Positions 28,190 through 38,481 are shown, counted from the stretch's first letter. The stretch is 64,000 nucleotides of DNA from Lysinibacillus timonensis (GCF_900291985.1 NZ_LT985980.1:3742001-3806000), one strand, 5' to 3'. Made by a program: numbers and translations. Notes: generated by a model from the letters alone, not told the origin.

Positions 28190-28900
28190 TTGTTTAAAAC
28201 TGTAATAGCCTTTTTTCAAAAAATATGGAGTAAGTTTCGAGTTAGAAAAGGAACGTACTATATAGGGGGTCACGATTCTTTGCCTGTACCATTAACTAGA
28301 GAAGAAGAAATGACAGTTATTGAAGCCTTTATGAATGGAGATCTAAGAGCTCGCGATACATTAATTGAAAGAAATTTACGGTTAGTTGTTTATATTGCGA
28401 GAAGATTTGATAATACCGGAACGCCAATTGAGGATTTAATTAGTATTGGGTCAATTGGATTGATAAAGGCAATCGAAACATTTAACACAGAAAAAAACAT
28501 TAAACTAGCGACTTATGCATCTCGTTGTATAGAAAATGAAATTTTAATGCATCTAAGAAAGACAAGTCGTATGAAAGGTGAAGTATCTTTAGACGAACCT
28601 TTAAATTCGGATCCAGATGGAAACGAATTGTTACTATCAGATATATTAGGAACAGAAGAAGAAATTATAATGAATGATGTTGAGAAAAAAATTGAACGTG
28701 CTACGATGTTTCAAGCCATCAATGGCTTAAGTGAAAGAGAACGTTACATTATGGAATGTCGTTTTGGTTTAAATGGAAAACAAGAAATGACTCAAAAGGA
28801 AGTCGCTGATCACTTAGGTATTTCTCAATCCTATATCTCTCGATTAGAGAAAAAAATAATATTAGATCTTAGAGAACATCTAAATCAACCAATTTCATAA
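28190..28900 (+). CDS. sigE: RNA polymerase sigma factor SigE (pro-sigma-E)
   Basis: A 236-residue mother-cell sporulation sigma factor. Residues 1 to about 24 form a basic amphipathic pro-sequence before the YYIGG segment; then region 2 ([39 protein letters not shown]) and the region 4 helix-turn-helix ([17 protein letters not shown]). TTG start at 28190 follows AAAGGGGGAA by 7 bases; an overlapping ATG at 28186 leads to an immediate stop. Cotranscribed with spoIIGA, which processes it. Confidence 0.95.
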   Translation: MFKTVIAFFQKIWSKFRVRKGTYYIGGHDSLPVPLTREEEMTVIEAFMNGDLRARDTLIERNLRLVVYIARRFDNTGTPIEDLISIGSIGLIKAIETFNTEKNIKLATYASRCIENEILMHLRKTSRMKGEVSLDEPLNSDPDGNELLLSDILGTEEEIIMNDVEKKIERATMFQAINGLSERERYIMECRFGLNGKQEMTQKEVADHLGISQSYISRLEKKIILDLREHLNQPIS

Positions 28901-28954
28901 TGATTAATTTACTGAATATTCACTGTATTGTTAATAACCTTAATCTACAAAGTT

Positions 28955-29029
28955 AGTCCAAGAAAATCTAATGAATTTCAATTTTTATTATGTTGATATA
29001 ATTCATTGGATGAAATTGGACTTTTTTTT
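28955..29029 (+). terminator. Long imperfect terminator hairpin after sigE
   Basis: Arms of about 23 bases (28955-28977 and 29000-29022) pair with a few mismatches and end in GGACT plus eight T. It separates spoIIGA-sigE from sigG. The rest of the 319-base gap before sigG is AT-rich with no clear gene; no convincing SigF or SigG promoter was seen. Confidence 0.75.
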
Positions 29030-29219
29030 CGTGCATATCTTTTTCTAATCCGGACAAACTTAAAAAACAGTTCAGAGAGAAAGTGAAACTTCAATTAGTC
29101 GTCTATCACACTGATTGTAGTTGAACAAATCTGGCATTTATTGTGTTGACCAAACATTTTAGATGTGGTCTCCAGTAAGTAAATGCAGGATAAAAAATTA
29201 TAGTTCGGAGGAAAAGAAG

Positions 29220-30002
29220 ATGGTGCGAACAAAAGTAGAACTTTGTGGTGTTGATACAGCTTCTTTGCCAGTACTAAAACATGAAGAAATGAGAGAGTTG
29301 TTTGTTCGATTACAAAATGGAGAAGAATGGGTTAGAGATGAACTAGTCATTTGCAATTTACGTTTAGTATTAAGTATAGTCGGCAGATTTTCATATCGCG
29401 GCGAACAAGCAGATGATTTGTTCCAGGTTGGTTGTATAGGTTTATTAAAAGCAATCGATCACTTTGATTTAAAGCATAATGTTCGATTTTCAACATATGC
29501 TGTACCAATGATAATTGGCGAAATCCGAAGACATTTAAGAGATCATCATGCATTAAGAGTTTCAAGATCATTACGAGACATTGCTTATAAGGCGATGCAA
29601 GCAAAAGAAAAGTTTATTTCCGAAAATTTGTATGAACCAACAATAGAACAATTGGCAGAAGCCATTGAAATGAAAAAAGAAGATGTTTTATATGCGTTAG
29701 ATGCTATACAAGATCCACTCTCTCTACAAGAGCCAATTTATTCTGATGGTGGAGACGCAGTGTTTATTATGGACCAATTGCGTGATGATGATGTATCGGA
29801 AGACCAATGGGTTGCATATGTTAGTGTAAAAGAAAGTATGCAAAAACTTGATGAAAGACAACAAATGATATTAGCAAAACGGTTCTATTACGGTGAAACT
29901 CAAACAGAAATTGCAAAATCTCTAGGTATATCTCAAGCACAAATTTCTAGATTAGAGAAAAATGCAATTGAGACAATGCAAAAAGACTATAAAGTTAACT
30001 GA
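29220..30002 (+). CDS. sigG: RNA polymerase sigma factor SigG
   Basis: A 260-residue late forespore sigma factor. The N-terminal KVELCGVDTASLPVLK is the SigG signature; region 2 (LFQVGCIGLLKAIDHFDL, FSTYAVPMIIGEIRR), region 3 and region 4 (AKSLGISQAQISRLEK) follow. ATG at 29220 has CGGAGGAAAAG upstream; GTG at 29223 is also possible. It keeps the B. subtilis place after sigE and ends at its own terminator. Confidence 0.96.
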   Translation: MVRTKVELCGVDTASLPVLKHEEMRELFVRLQNGEEWVRDELVICNLRLVLSIVGRFSYRGEQADDLFQVGCIGLLKAIDHFDLKHNVRFSTYAVPMIIGEIRRHLRDHHALRVSRSLRDIAYKAMQAKEKFISENLYEPTIEQLAEAIEMKKEDVLYALDAIQDPLSLQEPIYSDGGDAVFIMDQLRDDDVSEDQWVAYVSVKESMQKLDERQQMILAKRFYYGETQTEIAKSLGISQAQISRLEKNAIETMQKDYKVN

Positions 30003-30052
30003 TAAATAATCTAACCGATTCAAATGTTCATACTTCAATAGTTAAAACAATC

Positions 30053-30087
30053 GACGCACTAGAATCTATAGTGCGTCTTATTTTATT
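30053..30087 (+). terminator. sigG terminator
   Basis: A 9-bp perfect stem (30053-30061 with 30069-30077) and a T-rich tail, 50 bases after the sigG stop. Confidence 0.85.
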
Positions 30088-30125
30088 TGAAAGTAGATAA
30101 ACGTTGATGCGAAAGGAGAGCGTTA

Positions 30126-30365
30126 ATGAGATTTTCAGATGTGCAGCAAAAAGAGATTATAGAAGCGGAAAGTGGAAAGTTTATAGGATATATCATTGAT
30201 GCGGAAGTTGATGAGCAAACAGGGAAACTAGTTTCGTTTTTAGTTTCAGAGCCTAAAAAATTTTTATCATTTCTTCAAAGTGATGAATCTGTGAGAAAAG
30301 TACTAATAAAAGATATTTTAGTTATCGGAAAAGATGTTATTTTAGTAAAGTCCTTATATGAATAG
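30126..30365 (+). CDS. ylmC: YlmC/YmxH-family PRC-barrel protein
   Basis: A 79-residue protein with a PRC-barrel-like beta-rich sequence (GKFIGYIIDAEVDEQTGKLV, then DILVIGKDVILVK). Members are small sporulation-linked proteins of unknown function located after sigG. ATG with AAAGGAGAG upstream. In B. subtilis ylmD follows; here the next gene is ylmE. Confidence 0.87.
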   Translation: MRFSDVQQKEIIEAESGKFIGYIIDAEVDEQTGKLVSFLVSEPKKFLSFLQSDESVRKVLIKDILVIGKDVILVKSLYE

Positions 30366-30438
30366 GACTGCCTATTCATTGAAAATTGCCATATAGATTG
30401 ATACAATAAAGAAAAATATATGTAAAGTTGGGTTTATT

Positions 30439-31107
30439 ATGGCTAAAATTAGTGATAATTTGAAACAAATACAAGACAACATTGAACAAGCAAAAATTAG
30501 AGCCAACGTTTCACACAATGTAACGATTATAGCTGTAACAAAACAAGTAACGGTTGAAAGAACTTTAGAAGCAATTGAAACTGGAATTTACCATTTAGGA
30601 GAAAATAGACCAGAAGGAATATTAGCCAAAAAAGAAGAAATAAAAGATAAAGCAATTTGGCATTTTATTGGGTCATTACAAACTCGTAAAGTAAAACAAG
30701 TCATTAATGACATTGATTATTTGCACTCACTAGATCGTATGAGTTTAGCAGAAGAAATTGAAAAAAGAGCGGATAGAGTTGTTAATTGTTTCGTACAAGC
30801 AAATGTTTCAGGTGAAGAGTCTAAACATGGTCTAACAAAAGACGAAGTTATTCCGTTTATACAATCTTTAACAAAATTTAATAAGATTCGTATAGTTGGG
30901 TTGATGACAATGGCTCCAAATACTGAAGATGAAAATGTAATAAGAAAAGTATTTACAGATTTAAAACAATTACAACAAGAAGTTGTCAATTTAAAATTAC
31001 CTTATGCGCCATGTACTGAGTTATCAATGGGAATGTCAAATGATTATGAAATAGCAGTTGAAGAAGGTGCGACTTTTGTAAGAATTGGGACAGCTCTTGT
31101 TGGATAG
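30439..31107 (+). CDS. ylmE: PLP homeostasis protein (YggS/PLPBP family)
   Basis: A 222-residue, single-domain TIM-barrel protein that binds pyridoxal phosphate through Lys in IIAVTKQV and contains [20 protein letters not shown] and GLMTMAP motifs. Family members keep PLP and amino-acid pools balanced without a known catalytic reaction. Gene order ylmE-sepF-ylmG-ylmH-divIVA is conserved in Gram-positives. Expected neighbour ylmD is missing. Confidence 0.94.
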   Translation: MAKISDNLKQIQDNIEQAKIRANVSHNVTIIAVTKQVTVERTLEAIETGIYHLGENRPEGILAKKEEIKDKAIWHFIGSLQTRKVKQVINDIDYLHSLDRMSLAEEIEKRADRVVNCFVQANVSGEESKHGLTKDEVIPFIQSLTKFNKIRIVGLMTMAPNTEDENVIRKVFTDLKQLQQEVVNLKLPYAPCTELSMGMSNDYEIAVEEGATFVRIGTALVG

Positions 31108-31124
31108 AAAAGAGGGGATTACAT

Positions 31125-31580
31125 TTGAGTATGAAAAATAAGATAAAAAACTTTTTTTACTTAGAAGAAGAAGAGGAAGAAGTTGAACAATCTATAAGTC
31201 AGCCGATGAATAAGCATCTAGAACAACCCGTCAAGATGCGTTCAAAAAAGGAACGTAAACAAGAGTCTGAACTACCACGTAACGTGGTTAGCATTCAAAC
31301 TGCAAGTTCTGCGAAAAGTTCTAAAGTTGTCATAGTTGAACCAAGGGTTTATGCAGAAGCGCAAGATATTGCAGAACACCTGAAAAATAAAAGAGCAATT
31401 ATTGTGAATTTACAACGTATCGACCGAGATCAAGCCGTTCGAATTATTGACTTTTTAAGTGGTACTGTATATGCACTTTCGGGTGATATACAACGTATCG
31501 GTATGGATATATTCTTATGTACACCGGATAATGTTGAAGTGAGTGGGGAAGTCTCAAATTATTTAAACGAAGATATATAA
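31125..31580 (+). CDS. sepF: Cell division protein SepF
   Basis: A 151-residue FtsZ-binding membrane anchor. N-terminal amphipathic helix ([13 protein letters not shown]), acidic and basic linker (about 14-60), then the SepF core ([19 protein letters not shown] ... [14 protein letters not shown]). TTG at 31125 is preferred over ATG at 31131 because AGAGGGG lies 7 bases before it, and the MSMKNK start matches B. subtilis. Confidence 0.95.
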   Translation: MSMKNKIKNFFYLEEEEEEVEQSISQPMNKHLEQPVKMRSKKERKQESELPRNVVSIQTASSAKSSKVVIVEPRVYAEAQDIAEHLKNKRAIIVNLQRIDRDQAVRIIDFLSGTVYALSGDIQRIGMDIFLCTPDNVEVSGEVSNYLNEDI

Positions 31581-31604
31581 TAAAATAGTGAGGTAAAAAA
31601 CTTT

Positions 31605-31886
31605 ATGGGCTTGTTTGATATACTAAGATTTATAGATATATTATTTACCATTTATCAATTTATGATTATTGGTTACATACTAATGTCATGGATTCCTTCT
31701 GCACAGGATTCAAGTGTAGGAAAATTTCTTGCTAAAGTAGTAGAACCTTATTTAGGCTTCTTTAGAAAATTTATTCCACCGATTGGGATGATTGACTTTT
31801 CACCAATCATTGCACTGTTCCTATTAGGTTTTATTAAACAGGGCCTCTTCATCGTTGTGCAAAACATCTATATTTCTTTAATGTAA
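31605..31886 (+). CDS. ylmG: YggT-family membrane protein YlmG
   Basis: A 93-residue protein with two hydrophobic hairpins separated by LAKVVEPYLGFFRKFIPPIG, the YggT signature. Family members are tied to division and, in plastids, nucleoid distribution; the molecular role is unclear. ATG with GTGAGG upstream. Followed by a clear terminator. Confidence 0.93.
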   Translation: MGLFDILRFIDILFTIYQFMIIGYILMSWIPSAQDSSVGKFLAKVVEPYLGFFRKFIPPIGMIDFSPIIALFLLGFIKQGLFIVVQNIYISLM

Positions 31887-31900
31887 ATAATCATGTTAAA

Positions 31901-31926
31901 TTCCCTACTGAAGTAGGGTTTTTTAT
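31901..31926 (+). terminator. Terminator after ylmG
   Basis: A 7-bp stem (31903-31909 with 31912-31918) with a 2-base centre and six T. It suggests ylmH has at least some independent transcription. Confidence 0.8.
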
Positions 31927-31989
31927 TTATAATTAATTTATTGTAAAATAAATAACCATAATAAGTAATAGGTAGAAAAGGAGCAATAG

Positions 31990-32775
31990 ATGGACCATAT
32001 TATTCAACATTTTCGAAAAGAAGAGCAGCCATTTATTGAGAGGGTAATGGAGTGGCAAAGAGATGTTGGGTTTCGCCATATCTCGAAGTTAACAGATTTT
32101 TTAGATCCACGAGAACAATTTATTGTTAAAGCAATTATTGGTCAAAACGAAGATTTAGCTCTATACCAAAATGGGGTTTTTAACAATGCAGAAAGGCAAC
32201 GAATACTTATTGCACCTTCTTATTATGAACCGAATAATGAAGATTTCCAAATTAACATTTACTCAGTTCAGTATCCTTCCAAATTTATTCAATTAAAACA
32301 TCGGGACGTGTTAGGGGCACTATTATCATTAGGGCTAGGCCGTTCGAAATTTGGAGATATTAAGGTTGCGAACGATGAAATCCAATTTGCGGTTACTTCT
32401 GAAATTGCAGATTATATCGAAGCTAATCTAGGAAGTGTTGGAAAAGCTAAAGTTCAATTATCATTAATTGGTGATTTGGCAAAAATAATCCAAAGTAATG
32501 AAAATTGGAATGATAAAGTATATACTGTTTCATCAATGCGATTAGATGCCATTCTTTCAACTGTATTGAAAATATCTCGTGAGAAATCCAAAATGTTTAT
32601 ACAAGCAGGTAAGGTAAAGGTGAATTGGACCGTTAGAGAATCAACCTCCTTTGAATTACAAGAAGGGGATATATTATCGGTCAGTGGTTTTGGCCGCTTT
32701 AAAATCTTATTAACAGAGGGAAGAACTAAAAAAGATAAAATTAGGATTCAAATTGGTCATTTAGAACAAAAATAA
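31990..32775 (+). CDS. ylmH: S4-domain RNA-binding protein YlmH
   Basis: A 261-residue protein: N-terminal alpha/beta region, ferredoxin-like middle, and C-terminal S4 domain (about 180-245, SMRLDAILSTVLKISREK ... GKVKVNW). B. subtilis YlmH is a ribosome-associated quality control factor that can replace RqcP on obstructed 50S subunits. rqcH, the central factor of that pathway, is also in this window on the opposite strand. ATG with AAAAGGAG upstream. Confidence 0.93.
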   Translation: MDHIIQHFRKEEQPFIERVMEWQRDVGFRHISKLTDFLDPREQFIVKAIIGQNEDLALYQNGVFNNAERQRILIAPSYYEPNNEDFQINIYSVQYPSKFIQLKHRDVLGALLSLGLGRSKFGDIKVANDEIQFAVTSEIADYIEANLGSVGKAKVQLSLIGDLAKIIQSNENWNDKVYTVSSMRLDAILSTVLKISREKSKMFIQAGKVKVNWTVRESTSFELQEGDILSVSGFGRFKILLTEGRTKKDKIRIQIGHLEQK

Positions 32776-32828
32776 TAGATTTATTTCAATTATTTAGAAA
32801 TAGTAATGCGAAATGATAGGTTCCCCTG

Positions 32829-32834
32829 TATAAT
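32829..32834 (+). promoter_or_regulatory. Possible divIVA promoter -10
   Basis: A perfect TATAAT hexamer preceded directly by TG lies 39 bases before the divIVA ATG. No good -35 is visible at 17 bases, so it is a weak call. Confidence 0.4.
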
Positions 32835-32872
32835 AGAAATAAAAGTTACTGACTGAAAAAGGAGTGTTATTC

Positions 32873-33517
32873 ATGCCATTATCGCCTCTTGATATACATA
32901 ATAAGGAGTTTACGCGTGGTTTTCGTGGCTACGCAGAAGATGAAGTAAACGAATTTTTAGATCAAGTCATTAAAGATTATGAGATAATTTTACGTGAGAA
33001 AAAAGAATTAGAAGAGAAGATTAAAACAATGACTGAACGTATGTCACACTATAATACTTTAGAAGATACATTACAAAAGTCAATTGTTGTTGCTCAAGAA
33101 GCTGCAGAGGAAGTACGTCGTAACGCACAACAAGAAGCGAAATTAATTATTAAAGAAGCAGAAAAAAATGCAGATCGTATTATTAATGAAGCACTATCAA
33201 AATCTCGTAAAATTGCAATCGAAATTAATGATTTGAAAAAACAATCTAAAGTTTTCCGTAATCGTTTTAAAATGTTAGTTGAGGCACAACTTGATATGCT
33301 TAAGTCTGATGACTGGAACACATTAATGGAATATGATGTTGGTCTTACTGAAATTCATGATAAACACTCTCGTGATGAAGAAGAATATGAAGCATCTCAT
33401 TACAACAACAAAGAAGAACAAGGTAAAAGTTCGGACTCATTTTACAATGAGAACTGGGATGAAGAAAACAAACGTAACAACGAATCGATAAGAGAAGAAT
33501 TAAATCATTTGTTGTAA
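32873..33517 (+). CDS. divIVA: Cell pole/septum organiser DivIVA
   Basis: A 214-residue coiled-coil protein. The N-terminal membrane-binding domain (PLSPLDIHNKEFTRGFRGY, with the Phe/Arg loop) is followed by parallel coiled coils (about 30-150). The highly conserved block KEAEKNADRIINEALSKSRK is intact. The last 55 or so residues form an acidic, Asn-rich extension longer than in B. subtilis (164 residues in total). ATG at 32873 has AAAGGAG 7 bases upstream. Confidence 0.95.
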   Translation: MPLSPLDIHNKEFTRGFRGYAEDEVNEFLDQVIKDYEIILREKKELEEKIKTMTERMSHYNTLEDTLQKSIVVAQEAAEEVRRNAQQEAKLIIKEAEKNADRIINEALSKSRKIAIEINDLKKQSKVFRNRFKMLVEAQLDMLKSDDWNTLMEYDVGLTEIHDKHSRDEEEYEASHYNNKEEQGKSSDSFYNENWDEENKRNNESIREELNHLL

Positions 33518-33601
33518 TGTTAGTAGTGTTACTGTGAACATCAAACAGTCTGTTTAGTTACCTACTATGAAAATGCGATAAAAGTCTTATTACTATTTTA
33601 C

Positions 33602-33630
33602 TTGACTGAATTTAGTCATTTTCATATACT
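33602..33630 (+). promoter_or_regulatory. SigA promoter of the ileS T-box transcript
   Basis: -35 TTGACT (33602-33607) and -10 TATACT (33625-33630) with a 17-base spacer. Transcription would begin near 33637, just ahead of the T-box leader. Confidence 0.85.
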
Positions 33631-33664
33631 GAAACACAAGTATATATTTATATAATATTTTTAA

Positions 33665-33950
33665 GCGTTGACGAAGAAAGTATTTTTTGAAAGCAGTAAT
33701 AGCGATTCGAGGATGGTGGAAGCTCGAAACTTGGACTCAAAAAAGAAAATCACTTCCGAGCTAAATCACTGAAATTGTGACTATGTGTGATTATTATCAA
33801 TTCCTATCGCGCACATACTAAAAAATAAGTGATTTCGTTCTAACACGACGTTACAGTGTCTAAGAGGCAAGTATATTTTATTACTTGCAAATTAGGGTGG
33901 TACCACGAGTAATAAGCTTCTCGTCCCTTTGGGGATGAGGGCTTTTTTAT
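33665..33950 (+). ncRNA. T-box riboswitch upstream of ileS (tRNA-Ile sensing)
   Basis: The conserved T-box AGGGTGGTACCACG is at 33894-33907 and is followed by the terminator. Upstream is the Stem I region with the distal-loop-like GGATGGTGGAAGCTCG (about 33711-33726) and a candidate Ile specifier ATC at 33749-33751. Uncharged tRNA-Ile should pair with the T-box bulge, form the antiterminator and allow ileS expression. The left end is approximate. Confidence 0.9.
33914..33948 (+). terminator. T-box conditional terminator
   Basis: Stem CTCGTCCC/GGGATGAG (33920-33927 with 33932-33939), extendable outward by AAGC/GCTT across two G-T pairs, followed by six T. It competes with the T-box antiterminator. 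Confidence 0.9.
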
Positions 33951-34105
33951 TTTGGTTATGGTAAAGTCGACTTGCTATTGCTTTGTTCTAAGTACAAGAG
34001 GTAACTCGATTAAAAAATTGCCATTAGAAAAAATTGATGTCGCTCTAATCCCCCGAGAAATAGGAAGTCAAAGCCAAACAATACAAAATACTAGGAGGAA
34101 TAATA

Positions 34106-36865
34106 ATGGTTGAGTATAAAGATACTTTATTAATGCCAAAAACAGATTTCCCAATGCGCGGAAATTTACCAGCGAATGAACCGAAAATTCAAGAAAAATG
34201 GGACGAAATGGATATTAATGCTTTAGTAAATAAACGCACAGAAGGTCGTCCTGAATTTGTTTTACATGATGGCCCTCCTTATGCAAATGGGGATATCCAT
34301 ATTGGCCATGCATTAAATAAAGTAATTAAAGACATGATTAATCGCCATCGTTCAATGACAGGTTACCATGTGCCTTATATTCCTGGTTGGGATACGCACG
34401 GGTTACCAATCGAGCAAGCTCTTACAAACAAAGGTGTAAATCGTAAAGAAATGACGGTAGCAGAATTCCGTAAACTTTGCGAAGAGTACGCTTATGAGCA
34501 AATCGAAAACCAAAAAGGTCAATTCCGTCGTCTAGGTGTTCGAGGTGATTGGGAAAATCCTTATATCACATTAAAACCAGAATTTGAAGCACGACAAATT
34601 GAAGTATTTGGTAAAATGGCTGAAAAAGGGTACATTTATAAAGGTTTAAAACCAGTTTATTGGTCACCTTCTTCTGAATCTGCACTAGCTGAAGCGGAAA
34701 TCGAATATAAAGATGTTGAATCGTATTCAATCTATGTAGCGTTCAGACTTAAGGATGCAAAGGGAGTTGTACCTGAAGATGCAAAATTCATCATCTGGAC
34801 GACAACACCTTGGACGATTCCAGCTAACTTAGGGATTTCAGTAAATCCAGAATTTACGTATACAGTTGTAGCAGCTAATAACGATAAATTCATCGTAGCG
34901 AAGGACTTACTTGAAAAAGTAGCAGTTGAATTAGGTTGGGAATCTTATGAGGTCGTTCAAGAAGTGAAAGGTGAAAGCTTAGATCGATTAGTAGCAGAAC
35001 ACCCAATTTATAAACGCGATTCTATTATAATGCTTGGTGATCATGTAACGACAGATGCCGGTACGGGGTGTGTTCATACAGCACCTGGTCACGGTGAAGA
35101 TGACTATCAAGTAGGTAAACGTTACAACTTACCTGTTTTAAGCCCAGTTGATAACAGAGGTTGTTACACTGATGAGGCACCTGGTTTTGAAGGTCTATTT
35201 TATGAAAAAGCAAATCCTGTAATGGTTGAAAAGTTACAAGAATTAGGCGCATTATTAAAGGCATCCAAATTCGTTCACTCTTACCCACATGACTGGCGCA
35301 CAAAGAAACCCGTAATTTATCGAGCAACACCACAATGGTTTGCTTCAGTGGCAATGTTCCGTGATGAATTATTACAAGCTGTTCGTGATACAGAATTTAC
35401 ACCTTCTTGGGGTGAAACGCGTCTGTATAATATGATTCGTGACCGTGGTGACTGGGTTATTTCTCGTCAACGTGCGTGGGGTGTGCCAATTCCAATTTTC
35501 TATGCAGAAAATGGAGAACCGATTATTACACCAGAGACGATTGCACATATCTCTTCATTATTCCGTGAACACGGATCGAACATTTGGTTCCAACGTGAAG
35601 CAAAGGATCTATTACCAGAAGGATTTACGCATCCAGGAAGTCCAAATGGGGAGTTTACAAAGGAAAATGACATTATGGATGTTTGGTTTGACTCTGGTTC
35701 AACTCATCAAGGCGTACTCGTTGAACGTGGTTTGAAGTATCCAGCTGACCTTTATTTAGAAGGATCTGACCAACACCGTGGATGGTTTAACTCTTCATTA
35801 ATTACATCAGTTGCAATTAATGGCCATGCTCCATATAAAGGACTATTAACACATGGTTTCGTTCTTGACGGAGAAGGTCGTAAAATGAGTAAATCGATTG
35901 GGAACGTAATTATTCCACAAAAAGTAATGGATCAGTATGGGGCAGATATCCTTCGATTATGGGTTGCATCTGTGGACTATACTGGTGATGTTCGTATTTC
36001 GATGGATATGTTAAAACAAATCTCTGAAGTTTACCGCAAAATTCGTAATACTTTGCGTTTCTTACATGGTAACTTATCAGACTATAACAACCAAACAGAT
36101 CGTGTAGCATACGAAGAACTACGTGAAATGGATCAATACATGTACATGCGTTTACAAGATGTATTAAAACAAGTTCGTACAGCCTATGATCGTTATGAAT
36201 TCTCTAGTGTATATCATGCAGTTAACAACTTTGTAGCCGTTGAACTTTCTGCATTCTATTTAGACATCGCTAAAGATGTAGTTTATATCGAAGGGGCAGA
36301 TAACAAAGCTCGTCGTGCAATGCAAACAGTAATGTATGATACGTTGTTAACCTTATTAAAAGTGTTAACTCCAATTATTCCTCATACAACGGACGAACTA
36401 TGGTCATACCTAAATGAAGAGGAAGCTTCTGTACAATTAACAGATTTCCCAGAAGTTGATGAAAGAAGCAACTTCTCTGAATTACGTGAAAAATGGAGTA
36501 AAGTGATTGTACTTCGTGATGAAGTATTGAAAGCATTAGAAGAAGCTCGTAATGCGAAAGTCATTGGTAAATCATTAGAAGCAAAAGTATTAATTTATGC
36601 TAATAGCGATGTGAAAGATATCATTAATGACGAAACTGTAGACTTTGCCCAAATTTCTATTGTTTCTCAATTACAATTTACTGGTAATAAAGAAGATGCA
36701 CCTGTTAATGCTCTTGTTCTTGAGAAAACATCCATTGTTGTTGAAAAAGCGGATGGGGAAAAATGTGAACGTTGCTGGTCATATGCTGAAACAGTTGGTC
36801 AACATGAAAACCACCCATCACTTTGCGGTCGTTGTGCAGACGTTGTAGAAAAATATTACGTATAA
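34106..36865 (+). CDS. ileS: Isoleucyl-tRNA synthetase
   Basis: A 919-residue class I aminoacyl-tRNA synthetase. HIGH motif in [10 protein letters not shown] (near residue 65), CP1 editing domain containing the [11 protein letters not shown] segment, KMSKS in [10 protein letters not shown] and the C-terminal zinc site CERCWSYAE ... CGRC. The presence of the zinc C-terminus fits the bacterial type 1 (mupirocin-sensitive) form. ATG with CTAGGAGGAA upstream. Controlled by a T-box leader and closed by a terminator. Confidence 0.98.
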   Translation: MVEYKDTLLMPKTDFPMRGNLPANEPKIQEKWDEMDINALVNKRTEGRPEFVLHDGPPYANGDIHIGHALNKVIKDMINRHRSMTGYHVPYIPGWDTHGLPIEQALTNKGVNRKEMTVAEFRKLCEEYAYEQIENQKGQFRRLGVRGDWENPYITLKPEFEARQIEVFGKMAEKGYIYKGLKPVYWSPSSESALAEAEIEYKDVESYSIYVAFRLKDAKGVVPEDAKFIIWTTTPWTIPANLGISVNPEFTYTVVAANNDKFIVAKDLLEKVAVELGWESYEVVQEVKGESLDRLVAEHPIYKRDSIIMLGDHVTTDAGTGCVHTAPGHGEDDYQVGKRYNLPVLSPVDNRGCYTDEAPGFEGLFYEKANPVMVEKLQELGALLKASKFVHSYPHDWRTKKPVIYRATPQWFASVAMFRDELLQAVRDTEFTPSWGETRLYNMIRDRGDWVISRQRAWGVPIPIFYAENGEPIITPETIAHISSLFREHGSNIWFQREAKDLLPEGFTHPGSPNGEFTKENDIMDVWFDSGSTHQGVLVERGLKYPADLYLEGSDQHRGWFNSSLITSVAINGHAPYKGLLTHGFVLDGEGRKMSKSIGNVIIPQKVMDQYGADILRLWVASVDYTGDVRISMDMLKQISEVYRKIRNTLRFLHGNLSDYNNQTDRVAYEELREMDQYMYMRLQDVLKQVRTAYDRYEFSSVYHAVNNFVAVELSAFYLDIAKDVVYIEGADNKARRAMQTVMYDTLLTLLKVLTPIIPHTTDELWSYLNEEEASVQLTDFPEVDERSNFSELREKWSKVIVLRDEVLKALEEARNAKVIGKSLEAKVLIYANSDVKDIINDETVDFAQISIVSQLQFTGNKEDAPVNALVLEKTSIVVEKADGEKCERCWSYAETVGQHENHPSLCGRCADVVEKYYV

Positions 36866-36960
36866 TTTTATTCATCCATAATCCATACTTTCTATAAGTG
36901 ATGGAAAATGCATAAAACTCATTTATTTTATAGGGTGCATGAAGCTAAACAAATAAAGTT

Positions 36961-36994
36961 AAGCCGCTCTCGAACTAGAGGGCGGTTTCTTTTG
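36961..36994 (+). terminator. ileS terminator
   Basis: An 8-bp GC-rich stem (36964-36971 with 36978-36985, one G-T pair) followed by TTTCTTTT, about 100 bases after the ileS stop. Confidence 0.8.
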
Positions 36995-37065
36995 TTGATA
37001 TTTCTAGGACTTGGAAATAATTTATGCTAGAATAATGTAGAATTGAGCGTGAACGGGGGAATACT

Positions 37066-37545
37066 ATGTACAAGTATTATGGAATTGCACTACTCATTGT
37101 TATTTTAGATCAATGGACAAAATGGTTGATTGTGAAAAATATGGAGATTGCAGAACGTATTAGTGTATGGGATCCATGGTTTGGGATTTTATCGCATCGT
37201 AACCGTGGGGCAGCATGGGGAATGCTAGAAGGTCAAATGTGGATTTTTACAATAGTTACTATCGTAGTTCTAGTAGGTGTTATTTATTACTTTCATAAGC
37301 AGGCTAAAGGTAAACATTTTTTTGCTGTCAGCTTAATGATTTTATTAGGTGGTACATTAGGCAATTTTATCGATCGATTATTCCGAGGCGAAGTTGTAGA
37401 CTTTATCGATGTACTTATCCCTATTTTTAATTATGATTTCCCAATTTTTAATATTGCTGATGCTGCGTTAACGATTTCAATTATAATGATTATTATTGTT
37501 CTATTTATGGAAGAACGAGCAGAAAAGAAAAAGGTGAAAGAATGA
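37066..37545 (+). CDS. lspA: Lipoprotein signal peptidase (signal peptidase II)
   Basis: A 159-residue, four-helix membrane aspartyl protease that removes signal peptides from prolipoproteins. The catalytic Asp residues are in GGTLGNFIDRLF and FNIADAALT; LDQWTKW and RNRGAAWGML are also family motifs. ATG with GAACGGGGGAA upstream. The stop overlaps the ATG of the next gene. Confidence 0.97.
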   Translation: MYKYYGIALLIVILDQWTKWLIVKNMEIAERISVWDPWFGILSHRNRGAAWGMLEGQMWIFTIVTIVVLVGVIYYFHKQAKGKHFFAVSLMILLGGTLGNFIDRLFRGEVVDFIDVLIPIFNYDFPIFNIADAALTISIIMIIIVLFMEERAEKKKVKE

Positions 37546-38456
37546 CAATTGTGACATATACAATTGATGAAGAGATTGCAGGAGAGCGTATTGATAAGGC
37601 TTTATCAACTCTTGCTGCTGAATGGTCACGTTCACAAATCGCAACTTGGATTGATGATGCGAGAATAACTGTGAATGGAGAAGAAGTAAAAGCGAAATAC
37701 AAAGTAAAAAGTGGGGACGTTATTACTATTGACGTGCCTGAACCGGAACCTCTCGAAATTATTCCAGAAAATTTAAATCTAGAAATTATTTATGAAGATG
37801 AGGATGTTTTAGTAGTTAATAAACCAAAAGGGATGGTCGTTCACCCGGCACCAGGTCATGCTACAGGGACACTCGTTAATGGACTAATGTATCATTGTAA
37901 AGATTTGTCGGGCATTAATGGTGTATTGCGTCCGGGGATTGTTCACCGAATTGATAAGGATACGTCTGGTTTACTAATGGTAGCTAAAAACGATAATGCA
38001 CACCATTCACTAGTTGAACAGTTAGTAAACAAAACTGTTACACGTAAATATACAGCCCTAGTTCATGGACATATAGCGCATGATAAAGGTACAATTGACG
38101 CACCAATTGCACGTGACCCGAAAGACCGTCAAAAGCAATCAGTGGTTGATAAAGGGAAACATGCTGTTACTCATTTCCAAGTGTTAGAACGCTTCGGAGG
38201 TAAATATACTTTAGTTGAATGTATATTAGAAACAGGTCGTACACATCAAATTCGTGTGCATATGAACTATATTGGGTATCCACTGGTTGGTGACCCAAAA
38301 TATGGACCTAAAAAGACGATTGATTTTGGTGGACAAGTATTACATGCAGGTGTTCTAGGTTTTATTCATCCAACTTCAAAAGAATATTTAGAGTTTCAAG
38401 TGCCGCTACCTGACGATTTTGTCACATTAATTGAAGAATTACGAAAAGAAGGTTGA
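37542..38456 (+). CDS. rluD: RluD-family 23S rRNA pseudouridine synthase (YlyB)
   Basis: A 304-residue protein with an N-terminal S4 domain (GERIDKALSTLAAEWSRSQI) and a pseudouridine synthase domain with the catalytic Asp in HRIDKDTSGLLMVAK. By position it is YlyB of B. subtilis, an RluD-type enzyme; the exact uridine targets cannot be read from sequence. The start overlaps the lspA stop by 4 bases. Its stop codon lies inside the -35 box of the pyr promoter. Confidence 0.92.
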   Translation: MTIVTYTIDEEIAGERIDKALSTLAAEWSRSQIATWIDDARITVNGEEVKAKYKVKSGDVITIDVPEPEPLEIIPENLNLEIIYEDEDVLVVNKPKGMVVHPAPGHATGTLVNGLMYHCKDLSGINGVLRPGIVHRIDKDTSGLLMVAKNDNAHHSLVEQLVNKTVTRKYTALVHGHIAHDKGTIDAPIARDPKDRQKQSVVDKGKHAVTHFQVLERFGGKYTLVECILETGRTHQIRVHMNYIGYPLVGDPKYGPKKTIDFGGQVLHAGVLGFIHPTSKEYLEFQVPLPDDFVTLIEELRKEG

Positions 38457-38481
38457 CGGTTGAAGAAATAAAGTCTATACT
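38453..38481 (+). promoter_or_regulatory. SigA promoter of the pyr operon
   Basis: -35 TTGACG (38453-38458) and -10 TATACT (38476-38481) with a 17-base spacer. The -35 covers the stop codon of the preceding gene. A start near 38488 would produce a leader of about 290 bases containing the PyrR attenuator. Confidence 0.8.

Noticed and set aside
33518-34105. Possible small genes in the 588-base gap before ileS
   Set aside because: The gap is explained by a promoter, a T-box leader and its terminator; no supported coding frame remains.
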